A DNA stretch of 64,000 nt from NCBI GenBank assembly GCA_013399115.1, contig VXAA01001241.1, positions 272,768 to 336,767 of the forward strand. The letters run 5' to 3'. Source of the stretch: Anseranas semipalmata (lineage: Eukaryota; Chordata; Aves; Anseriformes; Anseranatidae). A program made the position numbers and the translations under genes. Positions within the stretch are counted from its first letter, which is position 1; every line of letters starts with the position of its first letter. The notes below the pieces were generated by a model that was given only the letters and a program-made list of their open reading frames with translations, was not told the origin of the DNA and did not search any database. Of this stretch, positions 12,176-25,570 are shown piece by piece.

Positions 12176-14904
12176 GAAAAGCATTGTCATCAGTATTAAA
12201 AAAATAAAATAAAATAGTACATAGGTATGTGGTATTGTAAAGTCAATAGTAGTCATGTTGACAATTAGTTTCACTGATTTTTTTTTTTTTTTGGCATTTT
12301 CTTTTTGTTAAATTTTCTTATGAGGTAGGAAGATTCTAGAGTGTAAAGCTAAGTATGGAGACAATTATGTTGACCAGTGAAGGAATATCAGTTCGTATGT
12401 CAAAGTAATGAAAAAATAATAATAATTGTACCTCCCAGTTGGCTGTAAATACAGCACTGGCTGCAATTCTTTTGAATAAACTTGGTTTAAAATTTATGAA
12501 ACCACTTCTTAAGCAGCCTAGTAAAAATGTGCCTCTAAAAAAAGAGAAGGAAACGTTACAGAGAAGTTTGTGATGATTTTTAGGGTCATCTTTTCAGCAT
12601 CCTTGTTCAGGAATTAAGTGTATATATATATATATATATTGTATCTGTCATCAATAGATTTTTTTTTTATTTTTTTTTTAGTAAGATTTCATAATGAACA
12701 TAGGGAAGTTCATTGGGGGAAAATGAAAATTCATACAACTGAGAGGAAATGACCGTGAAGAAATAGTATTGAGAGACCTCGAGGTTGTGGTGGGAAAACA
12801 AATTGGATGCTAATCTGCACAGTGATCCAACTGCAAAAGTGGTTGGTATTACAATAAGCAGCATGTACAGTGTCATCTCGGTTTTGGACAGAGGAAGAAG
12901 AGACCCTTTCAATAAAGTTCATGAAATAATAAACTCAAGATACCACATTACTGATAAGTCTGATCGATTATAATCTGCTTAGAGAGCAGCAAGATAGATG
13001 ACAAGGGAGCTAGAGTCATATTTAAATAACAGTAATGCTTGAGGAATGTTATGGGAAATAGCAGTTTCATTAGACATTTTCAAAGAACGTATTGTTCCTC
13101 TGCTCAACTACATTGTAACAAGGAAGCTTGCAGTTTTGTTGCAGGACAAAGATGCTGAAGGCCCCATTTCTTCAAACGTTACAGTGCTTTTAGTGCCTGA
13201 CAATGCCCGAAGGCTTCCCTTCTACTGAGCAAAACAAGTTAAGTAAAAACCACAGTGAAGGCAACTTAGATTATACACATCCTTATATATATTTTACATG
13301 TATACATACAAATTCAACTAGCAATCACTCTTCCTATATGCCAACATGTACCTTGTGACATTGGTTGGAAATTGAATTCTTCAGAGCACCAGGGAACAAT
13401 ATCCCCAAGAGATATTGGACCCAAAAAAAAAATCTGAAAACTTAAGGTATGTTACCAGGAGTGTTTCTTGTATCCTGATAAAGAACTTAGCAGTTAAGTG
13501 CAACAGGAAAAGTGGTTACCTGTAAGAGACAAAATATTTATGTAATCTTTTATCAGCAATCTCAAGAAAGTAATACAGATCTTTCTGTGCTATTAACAAG
13601 ATTTAATCTCTTTTGGCATGGTCTCTGGTAATTTGGCAGGTATTTTGTCATTGCTTTAATAGAAATAAAACTGGGTCTATTGGACTCTGATTGTCGTATC
13701 CCATGTTGGGCACAGTATTTGAATTGCCTAGTGTTATTTTATTAATTATGTTCATTATAATCTAGGAAGAGTGAAAGGAAAGTATTTTCACAGGGGATTC
13801 AGTTTCAATTGGAGTCCCATAAGCTGTTTGGTAAATGAAAATGGTGTAGAAGTTCTGGAAACGTGAGGAATATAGCCGTAAGTTCAATTTCTCTTCATTG
13901 TGGGAAAATGAAAATTAATATAACAGAGAAATGATGATGAATGCCTCCATTTTAGGAGACATCCACACAAGCTCTAACTCAACAGTTTTAGGACCAATTG
14001 AAAGAAGTACGCATACTTCAGCGGAAATGAAGGTAGTAGTAGTGTTGTTTGGATAATTGGTTATGTCAGATACAAGGGGACCATATGAGAAGTTGTAAAC
14101 ATGAATTAGACCTTAAAATTTGAAAGAGCATTAATATGAACAGGAATTATTTCTCCCATTGTATTTTGCTGTAGCAAGAGGAAAAAAAATCTATATAAAC
14201 TTGAAAATATCTACAGAAGCAAACGGGCTTGCTGTTTGCTATTTGTTGTTTCTATTTGAAGATTGAAGAGAGTGCACTATTCTTTCAATCAATGCTTCCA
14301 AAAAGTAAAAAGGAAACAAAAAACTAGGAAAAAGAAAGTAGAAAAGCCCCATTATACTGTGTGAAAATATACTCTTGTAAATTTGTCATACAAGAAGCAA
14401 ATGGGCACAGGTTTGCCCTTCATTTGCTGAAGTGATGTGTAAAGCTGTTAGATTAAACAGTGAGCAGAACATTTTATAGAAGTCGTTTCAGACGTGGCTG
14501 CTGCTCACTAAAATTCGTGTTCAAAACAATCTTGTTCTATATAAAACAACTATAAAGACCGGAGGCACTGTTCATCAAGCTTTATCAGAAAGGGACCAAG
14601 ATAGGAAAAAAACCTTTGTTGTTTTCATACCACTCTTATATGAGCATGCTTTATGTAGAATGTGTGAATTTACATTTTTAAAAAAGTGGATTCTTTGGAA
14701 TCCAAGTGGAAGAAAACATGGCACCAAACACTGGAACTAAGTCCTAACAGTATCTTAAAGTTTTAGACTGTATCTTTCAAACCTAAATGTGTTGAATAGG
14801 TTGCAAGATTAACACTCGCGTTCTGACCTTTCTTCATTCGCCTAGTGTTTTTTTCTGTCTCTGGCATGTTCCATTGACATTTTCTTGCAATATTCATCGT
14901 AGCC
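12176..14904. other. Gene-free sequence
   Basis: It contains (TA)9 and T-rich runs. Frames of 60-81 codons at 12667-13228 are unrecognised and the strands overlap. 13229-14904 has no ATG frame of 60 codons at all. Confidence 0.6.
12621..12638. repeat. (TA)9 microsatellite
   Basis: Nine uninterrupted TA units follow 'ttaagtg'. Confidence 0.95.
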
Positions 14905-15325
14905 AAAATGAATGAGGCATTTAATCTCTCAGCACTCCTCCTCCTCCTTCCTCACCACTTTCAAAAAGACATTTCTTGCTCAGATCTGTGAGCTAGCAGC
15001 TATTTTGGACTCTTCATTTCTTTGCCTAGTATGTCAAAATCTCTCAATCTCTCTCAACAAAATGCCTGATGTCTGACTTACTTTCTTCACTGTCAACTTC
15101 CTTAACTGATATAGGATTTGCTTTGGCTTCTCTTCAATCCGTAATAAAAACAACAAATTATCTGTCTGACCCAGCAGTTTGTTAGTGTTATGTCACCTCT
15201 GCAGATCTTAAGCAGTATGGTAGCAAGCTCAGCCTTCTCAAGTCTGTTGCTCTTCAGCTCATTTATTCTTCTTTTAACCTGCCCTAGCTTTCTTGTTGTT
15301 GTTGTTGTTCTTCTTCTTCACTTCT
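14905..15325. other. Pyrimidine-rich strand-asymmetric block
   Basis: About 420 bases dominated by C/T on the plus strand ('cactcctcctcctccttcct', 'caatctctctcaac'), ending in the (TTG)5(TTC)4 microsatellite. The cause is unknown. It may be an old repeat or long-term strand bias. Confidence 0.5.
15293..15319. repeat. (TTG)5(TTC)4 compound microsatellite
   Basis: Five TTG units run directly into four TTC units, within a pyrimidine-rich block. Confidence 0.95.
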
Positions 15326-15880
15326 TTTTGAGCCGTTCTGTGCAAAGCACCACTTCTTTTTGAATCTTTAGAAATGTTGGTCATACCACACAGATTTAAC
15401 ATAGACAAACATCAGTCTCAACAACTCTTTCTGGTGCTTTTGCCAGTTTAAGATACAAAAGGAAAGAAGGATGTTGCCTGCTTATTGAAATGTACTATAG
15501 TCTGTAATTGGAAGCATTCTAGGATAAAAAATTTTCATGAGCATGAACTTTTCATACCTCATTTTTAATGTCAGTGCAATTGAATTATTATTTTCTAGGT
15601 CCAGCCATTAAGCCCCGGAAAAAAAGAAAGTAGATCAACCCAGAGTGATTATTTGAACGTTTATCAAAATGAATGACTTAAAATTGTTGTAGATTGAAAT
15701 GAGAATTCAAATCAATTTCAGAATTTTTCAATAAAAGCAAAAGAACAGAAACAGACTGCACTAAAGCATCATTCACAAAAACTGCTTTAACCCAATGGTT
15801 TCAGGGATTGCAGGATGTGGAAAGAAATGGCCTTGAAAACAGCACCTTTCCGTTCTCATTGACCCAGAGTAGCTCTAATT

Positions 15881-15897
15881 AAAAAAAAAAAAAAAAA
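15881..15897. repeat. A17 homopolymer
   Basis: Uninterrupted A run. Confidence 0.98.
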
Positions 15898-16600
15898 GTG
15901 ACTGAGATTAAAACGTCCTTTACTTTCTTCTAATTTTCACATACTATGTCCATTTTGGTTACTTCTTGGGGGAGGTGGGGTTAAGATGGATGGGACTCCA
16001 GTAAGGTATAGGTAATAGCTGTGAAAGAAAGCAGAGCCAGTTTGAATGGGTGATCAACAATCCCATTTCACCCTAGTTTCTTTTGGGTTTTTGGATTGCA
16101 TACATACATACTCCCTGCCATCTTTAGCGTCAAGCCCAAGGGGTCTTAAACAATATTTTAGGTAACCTACTAGACATTTCATTTTCTTTAAAAGAAACCA
16201 ATTATGCTAGAAATTAATAATTAAAAATTATAAATAGAATAAAGAAAAAACATGAATATTATATCCTACAGCTACATTTTTTCAGCATGGTGTGCAGGGA
16301 ATTAGGTGCAAAAATCCCATTTATGTTAATGGATCTTGCGTGTCTAATTCCTCATACACTACAGTGCAAATTTACCCCCTAGTGCCTTTGATGGTACAGA
16401 GGACCAGCATAGAGAGGGAGAAGAATGAGTGATTTATTTGATGATCTGTCAATCATAATGGCAACCAGAGAAAATTGCAAAGCTGATTTTAACCTCTGTA
16501 GAAACAGCTAGTTAGACCATATGCTTTTTTTCTCTTGCCAGATGTCATCATTCATCAATTTCTCATTAAGAAAACGGCATGCTAAAAGTAAAGTTGTTGG

Positions 16601-16642
16601 TTTTTTTTTTTTNGTTTGTTTTTTTTTTTTTTTTTTTTTTTT
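16601..16642. repeat. Poly(T)/(TTTG) run with an N
   Basis: A T-rich run with an N at 16613 and two G interruptions. It supplies the poly-Phe start of a frame at 16616-16903, which is therefore not credible as a gene. Confidence 0.95.
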
Positions 16643-19090
16643 AAGAGTACAGAAAATCAAACTAAAAACCATGATGAAGCAGCCTTTTTCATAAGGGCAA
16701 CTACTCTATACTCTTCGAGTTTTAGAACCGCAGGTTCAGACTGGAGCGTTAAAACCTTTCACTGTCTAGTTTTTGAAGAGTATACATACCTAAAATATTG
16801 TCAAAATTGGAGACCATCAAAAAATTTGTGTGCATTTATGACTCCACTGCAATTTTGTTTTTCTGCACCCTGTGTATTGCCTGTTAATTCTGATGATCCT
16901 TAATCATGCAGAGTCATCTGCATATCCGGTGTGCTATCTGAAATTTTTATTTTATTTTTGTTTCTTAGAGGTGGAGGTCATACATGCCTACTTAAGCTTA
17001 TTCAACCTATGTGGATTATAGGGGTTTTCTGGCTGCTGTTGTGTGTTTGCTATTTAAAAACAAACTAACCAGCAAACAAAAATCACTGACAGGTAATGAA
17101 AATGTTAGCAACAGCATAAGGCAGTATTTGTTCTTATTTTCTTGAAGGCTGTCAAGAGTCAGTGCACAAAGAAGCTTTTTAGCTAAGTAAGTTGTCATTT
17201 TTGTTACTATGCTGGTTACATTTAAATATAGTTAAATCACTATTTTTTTTTTTCTTTTCCTTCCACTAATGTGTGCTTAAAAGCATCCCGGAGAACCATA
17301 GGACATCATTTTAAAAGTGTAACATACCCTCTCTTCTTGTATAAATAACACCAACATGTTGTAAGTGTTTGGTAGGATGTCATTAAACAGCTGTTTTGTT
17401 ATTAATATTTTATTGCCTTACGTTTTCCAAGATATTTTGACACTTCCTATTATTTCAAATGCAGCTTTTCTTGGAGTTTTTAATGGTTTGTGTATATATC
17501 TAGACAGTTTCAAGATCTTGAAGCTGTCACAACATGTTAAGTAGGCAAATCAGCTAACACAGTAGTTTCAAGAAAGATAATTTTCTTTGCATAACTTCAA
17601 TCTGCATCATTTTGCATGACTTATTAACAGGAACTGACTCATTGACAAACAAGGCATATAGCTTATAGAGGAGAGGGTGTTTCAGCTTGAACATCTTCAA
17701 AATGCTAGGCGCTGATCAAAATTCTGAATTTCCTTTTGCTGACAGGCAGTTCAAAATTTGCAGTGGCTGCTTGTGGTTAAGATTTTAGTGGAAAGCTTTT
17801 CACAGGTATTTTACAGTTTTTATATCTATAAAGTGTTTAACTTTACAGCTGTCAGACCTGATACATTCAACCTCCCCCAGCAGTTCAGATCTACATTTTG
17901 AAAGGTGATGTCTGCAAGTGTAATTGTTTTAGCACTGTAATTTTCTCTTTTCATTTACTCCTTCCCGTCCTGGGAGTGGGTGGGACATTGAAGGTTGGAG
18001 TAATGGTGAAAGCGGAGAGTGAAGGCTGTTTGTTCACATAACTAGATATTGTGCATCTGGTCAAAAATGTATGTTGTCTTTACACTGTATTGCTGTCGAC
18101 CTCCATCCTTTTCTCCAGATTACGCCTGTCCTGAGGATAAGGGTTGATTCCCAGCCTGGGACAGCTTAACACTGTGTCTCTCTTTGCCAAAGACTGCTGA
18201 TTGTTCTGAATTATATGTGGTGATTAGCTTACTGATATGAGCTACTACTGCAGAGCAGAACACCAAATTCCCTTTATTTAGGAACCTGTGTTAGACAGAA
18301 GAGCTGTCCTGGCGGTGAAAAGATTAGTGTTCTACCTATAAAAGCAGGCCTCGGTTCTGCTTTTTTCTACCAACAATTATAAGGCTCGTGAAGACTGAAC
18401 AGTTTTCCCTTCTTCTGTTCTATACCAAAACAAAAGTTTGAAACAGCTATCACTGTTCTTTTCTATCTGGATTTTTTGTCATGTGCTGTGCTAGTGACTT
18501 CAGAAGAGAAACTGGCACTTCTCTCCATTGCTTAGCAGATGGTGGCTGTTTTGAACAGTCATATGAAGCTTTAGTAGCAACTATCCTAATTCTGTGCTTG
18601 AGAGCTTTCATGAAAAGGAAAGAAAAAGCTGCCTGCATGCTTTATAAGCAATTAAGAAGCTAGAAGTCAATGCTAAATCTTTGTCCTCTTCAGGTAAAAC
18701 TCCATATTAACTTCAAAGACTGTGCCGGAGTAAAGTCTTTAGGATCGAACTTCTGGCAAATAAAGATTTTGATATTTAAATCTCTTTCTGTAGCCATTAT
18801 TTTGCTTAGTACGAAGAAGGCAGCTCTTCTCACAAAATAAGATTTATCGGGAGGACTTTGAAGTTTAAAAAATACGAATGAATACATTTGACTTTTTAAA
18901 TATTTGAACAGTTAACATGACTCAGACTGCCTACGTGATGGCACTGACTAAACAGAGGGTATCTTTTTCATACGTATGCATTATAAGAACACACGTAGAG
19001 TCCGTTTTTCATTGTTGCCTGGGTACTGTGTGCTGCCTCACCAGCACAAAAAAATGAAATGGTCCTTTGTACGTTGAACAATTGAAGTTG

Positions 19091-19121
19091 TTTTTTTTTT
19101 TTTTTTTTTTTTTTCTTTTTT
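19091..19121. repeat. Poly(T) run (T24 C T6)
   Basis: T24, one C, then T6. It produces the poly-Lys tracts in the minus-strand frames. Confidence 0.97.
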
Positions 19122-20023
19122 AAACTTCTGCAAGCCCCAGAGGCAAAAACCTTCTTCAAATAGAAAAAGAGTGATTAAGGTACTACAACATTTACTACTC
19201 CCTGGTGCCTTACATCTGTCGGTAGCTGCATGCCGGGGGTAGCAGTGTGGGCAGGACTCCCTTGCAGCCCTTCTCGGGGTCGTGCACAGAGCACAGGCCA
19301 GAGGTTCCTCTGCCATCCCCAGTTCCTGGTCTGGGGCCCAGCAAGGCTGAGGACTTGGGTTTGTGCTGTTGAAGGTGTGTGGAACAGAAGAGTACTAAGG
19401 GAGCTGTTTGCAAATGACTAACTGGGTTTCATCACCTGAAAATATTTCGTAAACTTACTGAAAATGGGAATTATAGAACTCAGAAAATTGTGGTTTGAAA
19501 TAGTAGTTTGAGGAAAAAAAAAAAGTTCATTATGAGTAAAGATCTCTTGCACTGTTTGTGGTGAAAATATTGCTGAAAGTAGTATAGGCTTTTTTGACAT
19601 TCTTTGTACATTTTAGTAGGTTTCTGTCAGTCCTGTCTTGAATCTATTTTGTAAATTATTTACCAAGAAATCCATTTTGTTACCATAAAACCATGTCTGT
19701 TACCTTTAAACAAGTTTGATGGAGGTTTAAACAGCAGTGAAAGGTATTGTGAATCCCTTTTTCAGAGCTAGAAATTGGTCTAGCTTAAATCCTACAAACT
19801 GGGAAAAACTTAAAAACAACAACAACAAAAAACCGCGTATATTTCACAGAAGTATTTTTCTGTTCCCTAACTAGTTATGGCAATTTCTTATCAGGGTTCC
19901 AGTTTAGCCTTGTTTGTTGAAGGGTTCTGTCCAGCAAGGTGCTGAGCTCTCTGTCTTTATCTCCAGAAAATATATAAACAAGTTCTTGGCTGACTAAATA
20001 ACCTTGTTGATGTAAATATACAG

Positions 20024-20066
20024 ATGTGCTTAAAGCTGAATGCAAATATTTTGCTGGCTGAACACT
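20024..20066. repeat. Ancient amniote interspersed-repeat-like segment
   Basis: 'gatgtgcttaaagctgaatg' followed by 'ttttgctggctgaac' resembles the 'tgtgcttaa...gctttgctggat' portion of an old repeat that I remember from reptile and bird genomes. The family name is not recalled. The segment is short and diverged. Confidence 0.35.
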
Positions 20067-20365
20067 GGCGTGATAAAATGGAGTCTAAGTCTGTAAGATG
20101 GAAAAGAAAAAACAGGGGAAATGTTCCAGAATTGAAAAACTTAATTTGTTTTTAGGCATCTTAAATGCATTTCCCTAGAAGTGGCTACCGTTCCCATGTT
20201 GGTTTGGTACTGCAAGAAGGTGATGGCAGCCAAGGGCTCACTTGTCTGCTGTTGCTTGGGTTCCCCTGTGAACATACCATGGAGCAAAACACTTGGGGAG
20301 CTAGTTTTAAAACATAAATGTGAACCCAATCATTAAAAGAGAAGCATGTGACAGCGAAAACAGAA

Positions 20366-20435
20366 GAGCTTAAGCATACGAAGTTGCACTTGGAAGTTGA
20401 GAATGTGCTTAAGAGCTTTACTAAATGGCGAGCCC
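20366..20435. repeat. Ancient amniote interspersed-repeat-like segment
   Basis: 'gaagagcttaagcatacg' followed by 'gaatgtgcttaagagctttac' and 'aaatggcgagccc' has the same arrangement of words as the segment near 20.03 kb. It fits the same old repeat type, about 340 bases downstream, so the two may be parts of one decayed element. Confidence 0.35.
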
Positions 20436-23400
20436 AGTTGCAAGGTTTTCGGTGGTACCATCGGGTTGGTGCCATTGCCAAGGTGCAGCCGCAGCAGGAA
20501 CAGCGCGATCTAAACTGTACAACGACCAGTTGATGGATTTTATCTATTGGCTTATCGAGGCTTGTGATCGGGGTGTGATGTGTCACGGTATTTCGTAGTG
20601 CAACTGTTATGGTGCTGCTTTGCTGGGATACCTACTGTTTGCCTTAAAATAACTGTCTCATGTTTGTTTCCTGCCCTGCATTTTGACGCTACGTGCTATG
20701 GGCAAGTAGGATGTCGGCTGTCGTCTTGATCCTTGAGCATTTTATGAATCAAATAATTACTTAATTTTCATAGGCAAGAAGAGAGGAGAGGAGAAGGAAC
20801 AAAGTTTTCTTAGAAGTAGTGTGACAGGCTCATAGAAACATTTATTAGGCTTTTAATAATCAATTTATGGAAATAGCACATTGGCTTAGCGGAGTAGTTG
20901 TGTAGTCTGCTAGCCTCCCTGTTCCTGAGGAGCTCAGTCCGATCTGTGCTTCGTTTTGGTGTTGAGAGGGAAGTGGCTGAAATTTGATTTAGGTTCTTTT
21001 GTTCTCAGAAGGAGGCAGTGAGGAGGGAACAAAGTTTCCAGTGGTCATTTAGAAAACCGAGATTAAAAAAAAATGTTGAAGTTAGGTAGCTTGCTGGTTT
21101 AATTCAAGAGCAGAGGAGAATTCGGTCAATCAAGTTTGTTCTCTGTTAGATGTTGATGTGAATAGAGGATTCATTGGGATTTGATTTTGTGAAATGTATA
21201 AATAAATTGCCTCATTAAAACAATTCAGACAAATTAGAAAAAAATCTCAGTATTGTCTTTGTTTTTGCTGGTATTAGATGTGCAGAGCAGATAAGCATCT
21301 TGTAGATATATACACAACAGTCTCTATAACAAAGAACAGCGAACTCTAAGCACTGTTGCATCATTTTGATGTCCCATTCATTCTGCTTAAGTGCCATGCC
21401 TCACACCTAGAAATATCTAGTCTTTATACAGAGATTAAAGCAGAATTAATACAAAGCAAATAGAATAGCCTTTTTCATCTTTTATTGCAACTCTTTTTCA
21501 TTCTACACTATTTCCAATGAATCGTTTCTGAAATTATATTCTTGAAAGCAAGAGCGATTTTTCCTTGTATTCTTTTCTGAAGTTCATTGTTCTCAGGAGG
21601 TAGAAGATTCAGAATGCTGTAAAGGAAAATATCGCACCACAAGTTGTAGATAGGGATAATAAACTTGATTTTTTTTTCCCTTTTAATGCATTTCAGCTAG
21701 AGATACTGGGACCTGGAGCACAAAGATTACTTGATTTTCCATTGTCAGGGATTCTTGAGCACCTTTGAACAAATGTGTATGTTCTTGCTATCCTTTAAGA
21801 GTGTTTTGTGATATGGATTATTTTTGACTTGGAGTTCAGAGTTTTAACAGGTCATTTGAGGTTAGAAACCCAGATGTCAGGGGAGATGAAGAATTTTATT
21901 CTAACAAATGATTACGAATGTTTTGTGGCTTGTTTATGGGGTAGTAGATGCTCATTCACTCTGGACATTGTGTCTGAAATTGAGAGTCACGATCACCAGA
22001 AGAGTTCAAAGGGGTTATGAAGTGTCAGTCAAGAGCATTTCATCTCCTCCTGTGTCAGCAGTGGGTTTTATTCCTTTAGAGAGGAGGGAGAAAACACGCT
22101 GGAAATGTTTACTATTTTAATTGCTGTTTGCAATTTAATCTCTTCTAGATGAAAAAGTGTAAATACTGGTAGACTAAGAGCCATATTTTGTTGCCTTGTG
22201 CTGAAGGAACTGGTTTCACATAACGAGAGATGAACCAAAATGGGTAGCACTACTAAAAAGAAATGCTGGACACAAGTTCTCTTTAACGGGATAGATCTTT
22301 GGTCTATGATTTGGGACGCTTTCTGAACACATGGTAGTATTATACTATTACAGCTTTAGTAATGTTAGCTACTTTATTCCTCTTTTTCTATTTTGGGGAT
22401 TGGTACGTTATGGTTGCGAATCTCTCCCTGCTATTCTCTGCCAGTCCCATCCCAGAGTTACCGCATGCTGTGATGACCATAAGGCATGGCTCCATTGCGA
22501 GCAGGTGGAGACCATCTGAAATTCCATCTCAGGGTACCATTGTACACCAGCTCAGAGAAAGCTATCTCACTCTTAGGGTGACCAGGGCTGGAATGGTCCT
22601 GCCCGCTTCTTACTCTGCTCCGCCTTTAAGCTGTGTTTTTACCTTGTCTGTATAGTGACCATCTGGTGACCAGCTATGAAGAAAATTAAAGGTATGGGTC
22701 TAGCAAGAAGAATAACTGGCGAGGGAGGCTGGTTGATGGGGAGGAGGAACTGGATCCCTACGTGTTCATAAAAGCAGAGTACTAGCCCAAGGGAAGGACA
22801 CACAAAGTCAGGGCAGGGTTGTCCTGTGCAATCCTCGCTTAAATTGACCAAAACCACTGTGCAATCTCATGCTCAGCATGTCAGCTCTCATATGCATCAG
22901 CTCCGTTTTTTCTTGGAGACTCAAGGGTAATACAAGGACAGAGTTGCGGTTTGCCCCTTAAGGAGGTGAATGTTGTTTCACACTATGCTATATTCAATTG
23001 CCACGTGAAGAATAGTATTTTTCATAAGGAATGCAGAAATGAACTCCTGCGATCCCAGTCTTATACGTGGTGAGTGCATTGCTTAAAGAAGCACAGCACT
23101 TATGGACAGAATATGAATCCCCTGAGAGAATGAATCTCTAGCTAAACTGTAAGCTACAAGAATAAGCTAGCAAAGCTGATTAGGCTACTGTTAAAAAAAT
23201 AAAAATAAAAAAATCTTCATTTCTAATTTGCATGAGGGATTAATAAAAAAAAGTTTGAAAAGATGAGGCATTGATATAATTTTATATCTTGGGATTATAA
23301 GATAAAACACACAATGGAAATTAATCTAAAAATTTGCTTACATAAGGTGATTCACTACTGTGTAATCCTTTCCAACCCACATAATTGTAACACTGGAAAT

Positions 23401-23496
23401 AAGATACTCACAACGCTAAGGTATTCGAGTTAGTATTCAGAACTTTCAGAGCTCTTGCATATGTTCCAATAATTTGACTAATAATACACAGTCCTC

Positions 23497-23513
23497 TTTT
23501 TTTTTTTTTTTTT
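23497..23513. repeat. T17 homopolymer
   Basis: A T run inside a pyrimidine tract. Confidence 0.97.
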
Positions 23514-25216
23514 CTTTTAAACCAAACAAGAAAACAGTCCTTACGGGACTCATGGGATGTGCAGTGTTTATGAAAAGTAGAGATTTGTATGGACCTACAC
23601 TAAAACAGACATTGTTCCTTTTAGGTCTCTGAATTAATCTTTGAAGGACAATTTTAAAAAGTCTTATTATTAAATGCTCTATTTTCACCCTAAATTAACT
23701 TCTTTTTTCTATAACTCATCTTGAATATTGAATGAACCCAAGGGTAAAATGCAGATTCTGTTTTAATATTATTTTGCATAATACATTTGCACAATGTGAG
23801 TAGTGGTACCCAGAAGGAAAGAAGCAGCCTTTATTTATATAATTTTACACTTCTTTCTGTTACCTTTCCTACTGTGATTCTATTCATTTGTAACATGTAA
23901 CAACAAAGCCATGTTTTAAAATGTATTTGGTTTAATAGAAGAACTTACCTTTCAAGAATATTAGTTTTAAGTGATTGTAGATTTTTAAAAATGTTACCCG
24001 GCTTTTGTTTGTTCTCATCCTAGCCATGCAACGTGAAGGACTACTAGTATGTATGTGCATGGCTGAAGTGTGTGCGTGTATACACATAGCGGTTACACGT
24101 GCGATTTGTGCCAAGTAAGATTTCTTGATACAGGTAGAACAGTTCTTTTGGTTGCTTAATCAAAGATTTTGAATGAGTGCAAAAAAGTGGGAAGCTGTAT
24201 AAATACTTCTGTGGAAAGGTTTCTGCATTTCAGGATAACCAGCGCTGGTTGCGTGCTTGTGTGGGAAGGTCTGACCGCATGAGGTGCGTGATGTTGTCTC
24301 GGAATGTGCTGACCTGGCACCTCGGGCACTCCTTTTTGGTAGCACGGCATGAATGCAGAGGCTGATGGGGCTGCCGCGATGTGAGGCTCTGGAGACCAGC
24401 GGGACTCAGTTGTTCATTTCAGTATAATGCACGCCGCTTCTTAAAAGCTGGCTCAATAAAAAGGTAAGAATTTGACTAGTGTGATTAGGGTCATTTGTGC
24501 ATGTACATGCATAAATTTAAACATGTTACAAGCAGTGAGACCAGCAAAGTCTAAAGTTTGTTCTGTTTTTTTGTGAATTAGCCAAGTGCGATATACATGA
24601 TGTAAGGTTACATAACATTTTGAACAATTTTGACTAATGCAAGCTCTGAAGTAGTTTGCTAAATGGAAGCCACTATGTCTAAGGTTTATACACATAAAAC
24701 GTTATTAAAAAGTTGTTTAGCACAGTATGCCCATTTCCAAGTTAGGCAGAATTCTTATTTGTGGTAGAAGCTCTGAAAAGCGAGGTGTATATTGTCTTGA
24801 GCTATTTCCGTGGTGTTGCTGGCATGACACTATAATCCAGAGGACAGAATATCAATAAAGCTTGGATGTACAGGAATGTAAACAAGCATTAGAAAACAAG
24901 TCCAACAGTTTGTTAAATAGACCACAACAAAACAAGTCCATTATCATTGCAAAAATAGCTCTGAACTTAGTATGTCTAATTATCTGAATAGCTTGGAAAA
25001 ACATAATTAATCCATCAGAAATATTCAGTACTCTAATTCTGATACTGGATGGTGAATTTTATGTTTATTCATATCTCTGTCAATATAGCAGGCTCTCCTA
25101 AAGGTGCAAAAATGTAAGGTTTTTCTCCTTGTATGATTCTAAGTCTGGCTGAGTTTGAGAATGTAGTCCAAACCCCAATATCACCAATCTTTTCTCTTCT
25201 TCTTAATTTAGAATTT

Positions 25217-25218
<2 letters not shown>

Positions 25219-25251
<33 letters not shown>
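25219..25251. repeat. T33 homopolymer
   Basis: The longest uninterrupted homopolymer without an N in the window. Confidence 0.98.
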
Positions 25252-25256
<5 letters not shown>

Positions 25257-25380
25257 TGAAGAAAGAGATTTTTGCCTTTGATAGGGTGTGAATACTTGGG
25301 TTAATCTTTATTATTGTTACCACTGCAGGAAACCTTCTCAACAAATGTTTTGCTCATGTAATCAGGAGTGCTCGTTTTCC

Positions 25381-25570
25381 AACCCAGGTGCGGGTGCAGA
25401 ACAGTGTTGCACCGAAGCGATGAGTCCCTTGCAAGTCCCCTGCTCGCACGCAGGCAGAGCAGGCGCTCAGGGCCTCGACTTACCGGGGCAGCCGCAGCCA
25501 GCGGGTCGACAGCCCCGCCGCCGCTCACCGCGCGGGACCTCAGAGGGGAACGCCCCAGTGTGGGAGCCCT
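25381..25570. other. CpG-dense GC-rich patch
   Basis: I count 18 CpG dinucleotides in about 180 bases, with GC near 70 percent, inside AT-rich surroundings. Open frames exist on both strands here (25288-25686 plus, 25301-25528 minus), but they encode low-complexity Ala/Arg/Gly/Pro-rich sequence with no recognisable domain. It could be a small CpG island, a decayed GC-rich repeat, or a site of GC-biased gene conversion. No splice or promoter evidence is seen. Confidence 0.5.

Larger units (their letters stand above)
15326..20023. other. Gene-free sequence
   Basis: AT-rich, with homopolymers at 15881, 16601 and 19091 and a modest GC-rich patch at 19230-19380. No gene is recognised. Confidence 0.6.
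20436..25380. other. Gene-free sequence
   Basis: It contains a T17 run at 23497, T33 at 25219 and a possible very weak CR1-like 'cctttccaacccacataatt' near 23368. No gene is recognised. Confidence 0.6.

Noticed and set aside
11836..12212. Several frames of 77-81 codons on both strands
   Set aside because: They lie inside the solo LTR, which does not normally encode protein.
12667..13228. Group of 60-81 codon frames that might be an exon or a retrogene
   Set aside because: Frames on opposite strands overlap, no protein is recognised, and stop codons break any longer reading.
13928..13990. 'aaatgatgatgaatg' resembling a snoRNA C box
   Set aside because: No D box CTGA and no closing stem were found downstream.
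16616..16903. 95-codon frame starting MFFFFFFFF
   Set aside because: Its start lies in a poly(T) run next to an N, so the coding look is an artefact of the homopolymer.
23040..23125. Segment 'gatcccagtcttatacgtgg...gcttaaagaagcac' resembling an old amniote repeat
   Set aside because: The words are too short and scattered to separate from chance.
23340..23400. Possible CR1 tail 'cctttccaacccacataatt'
   Set aside because: Only about 20 bases are similar, and the diagnostic 'ggttggactagatgat' part is missing.
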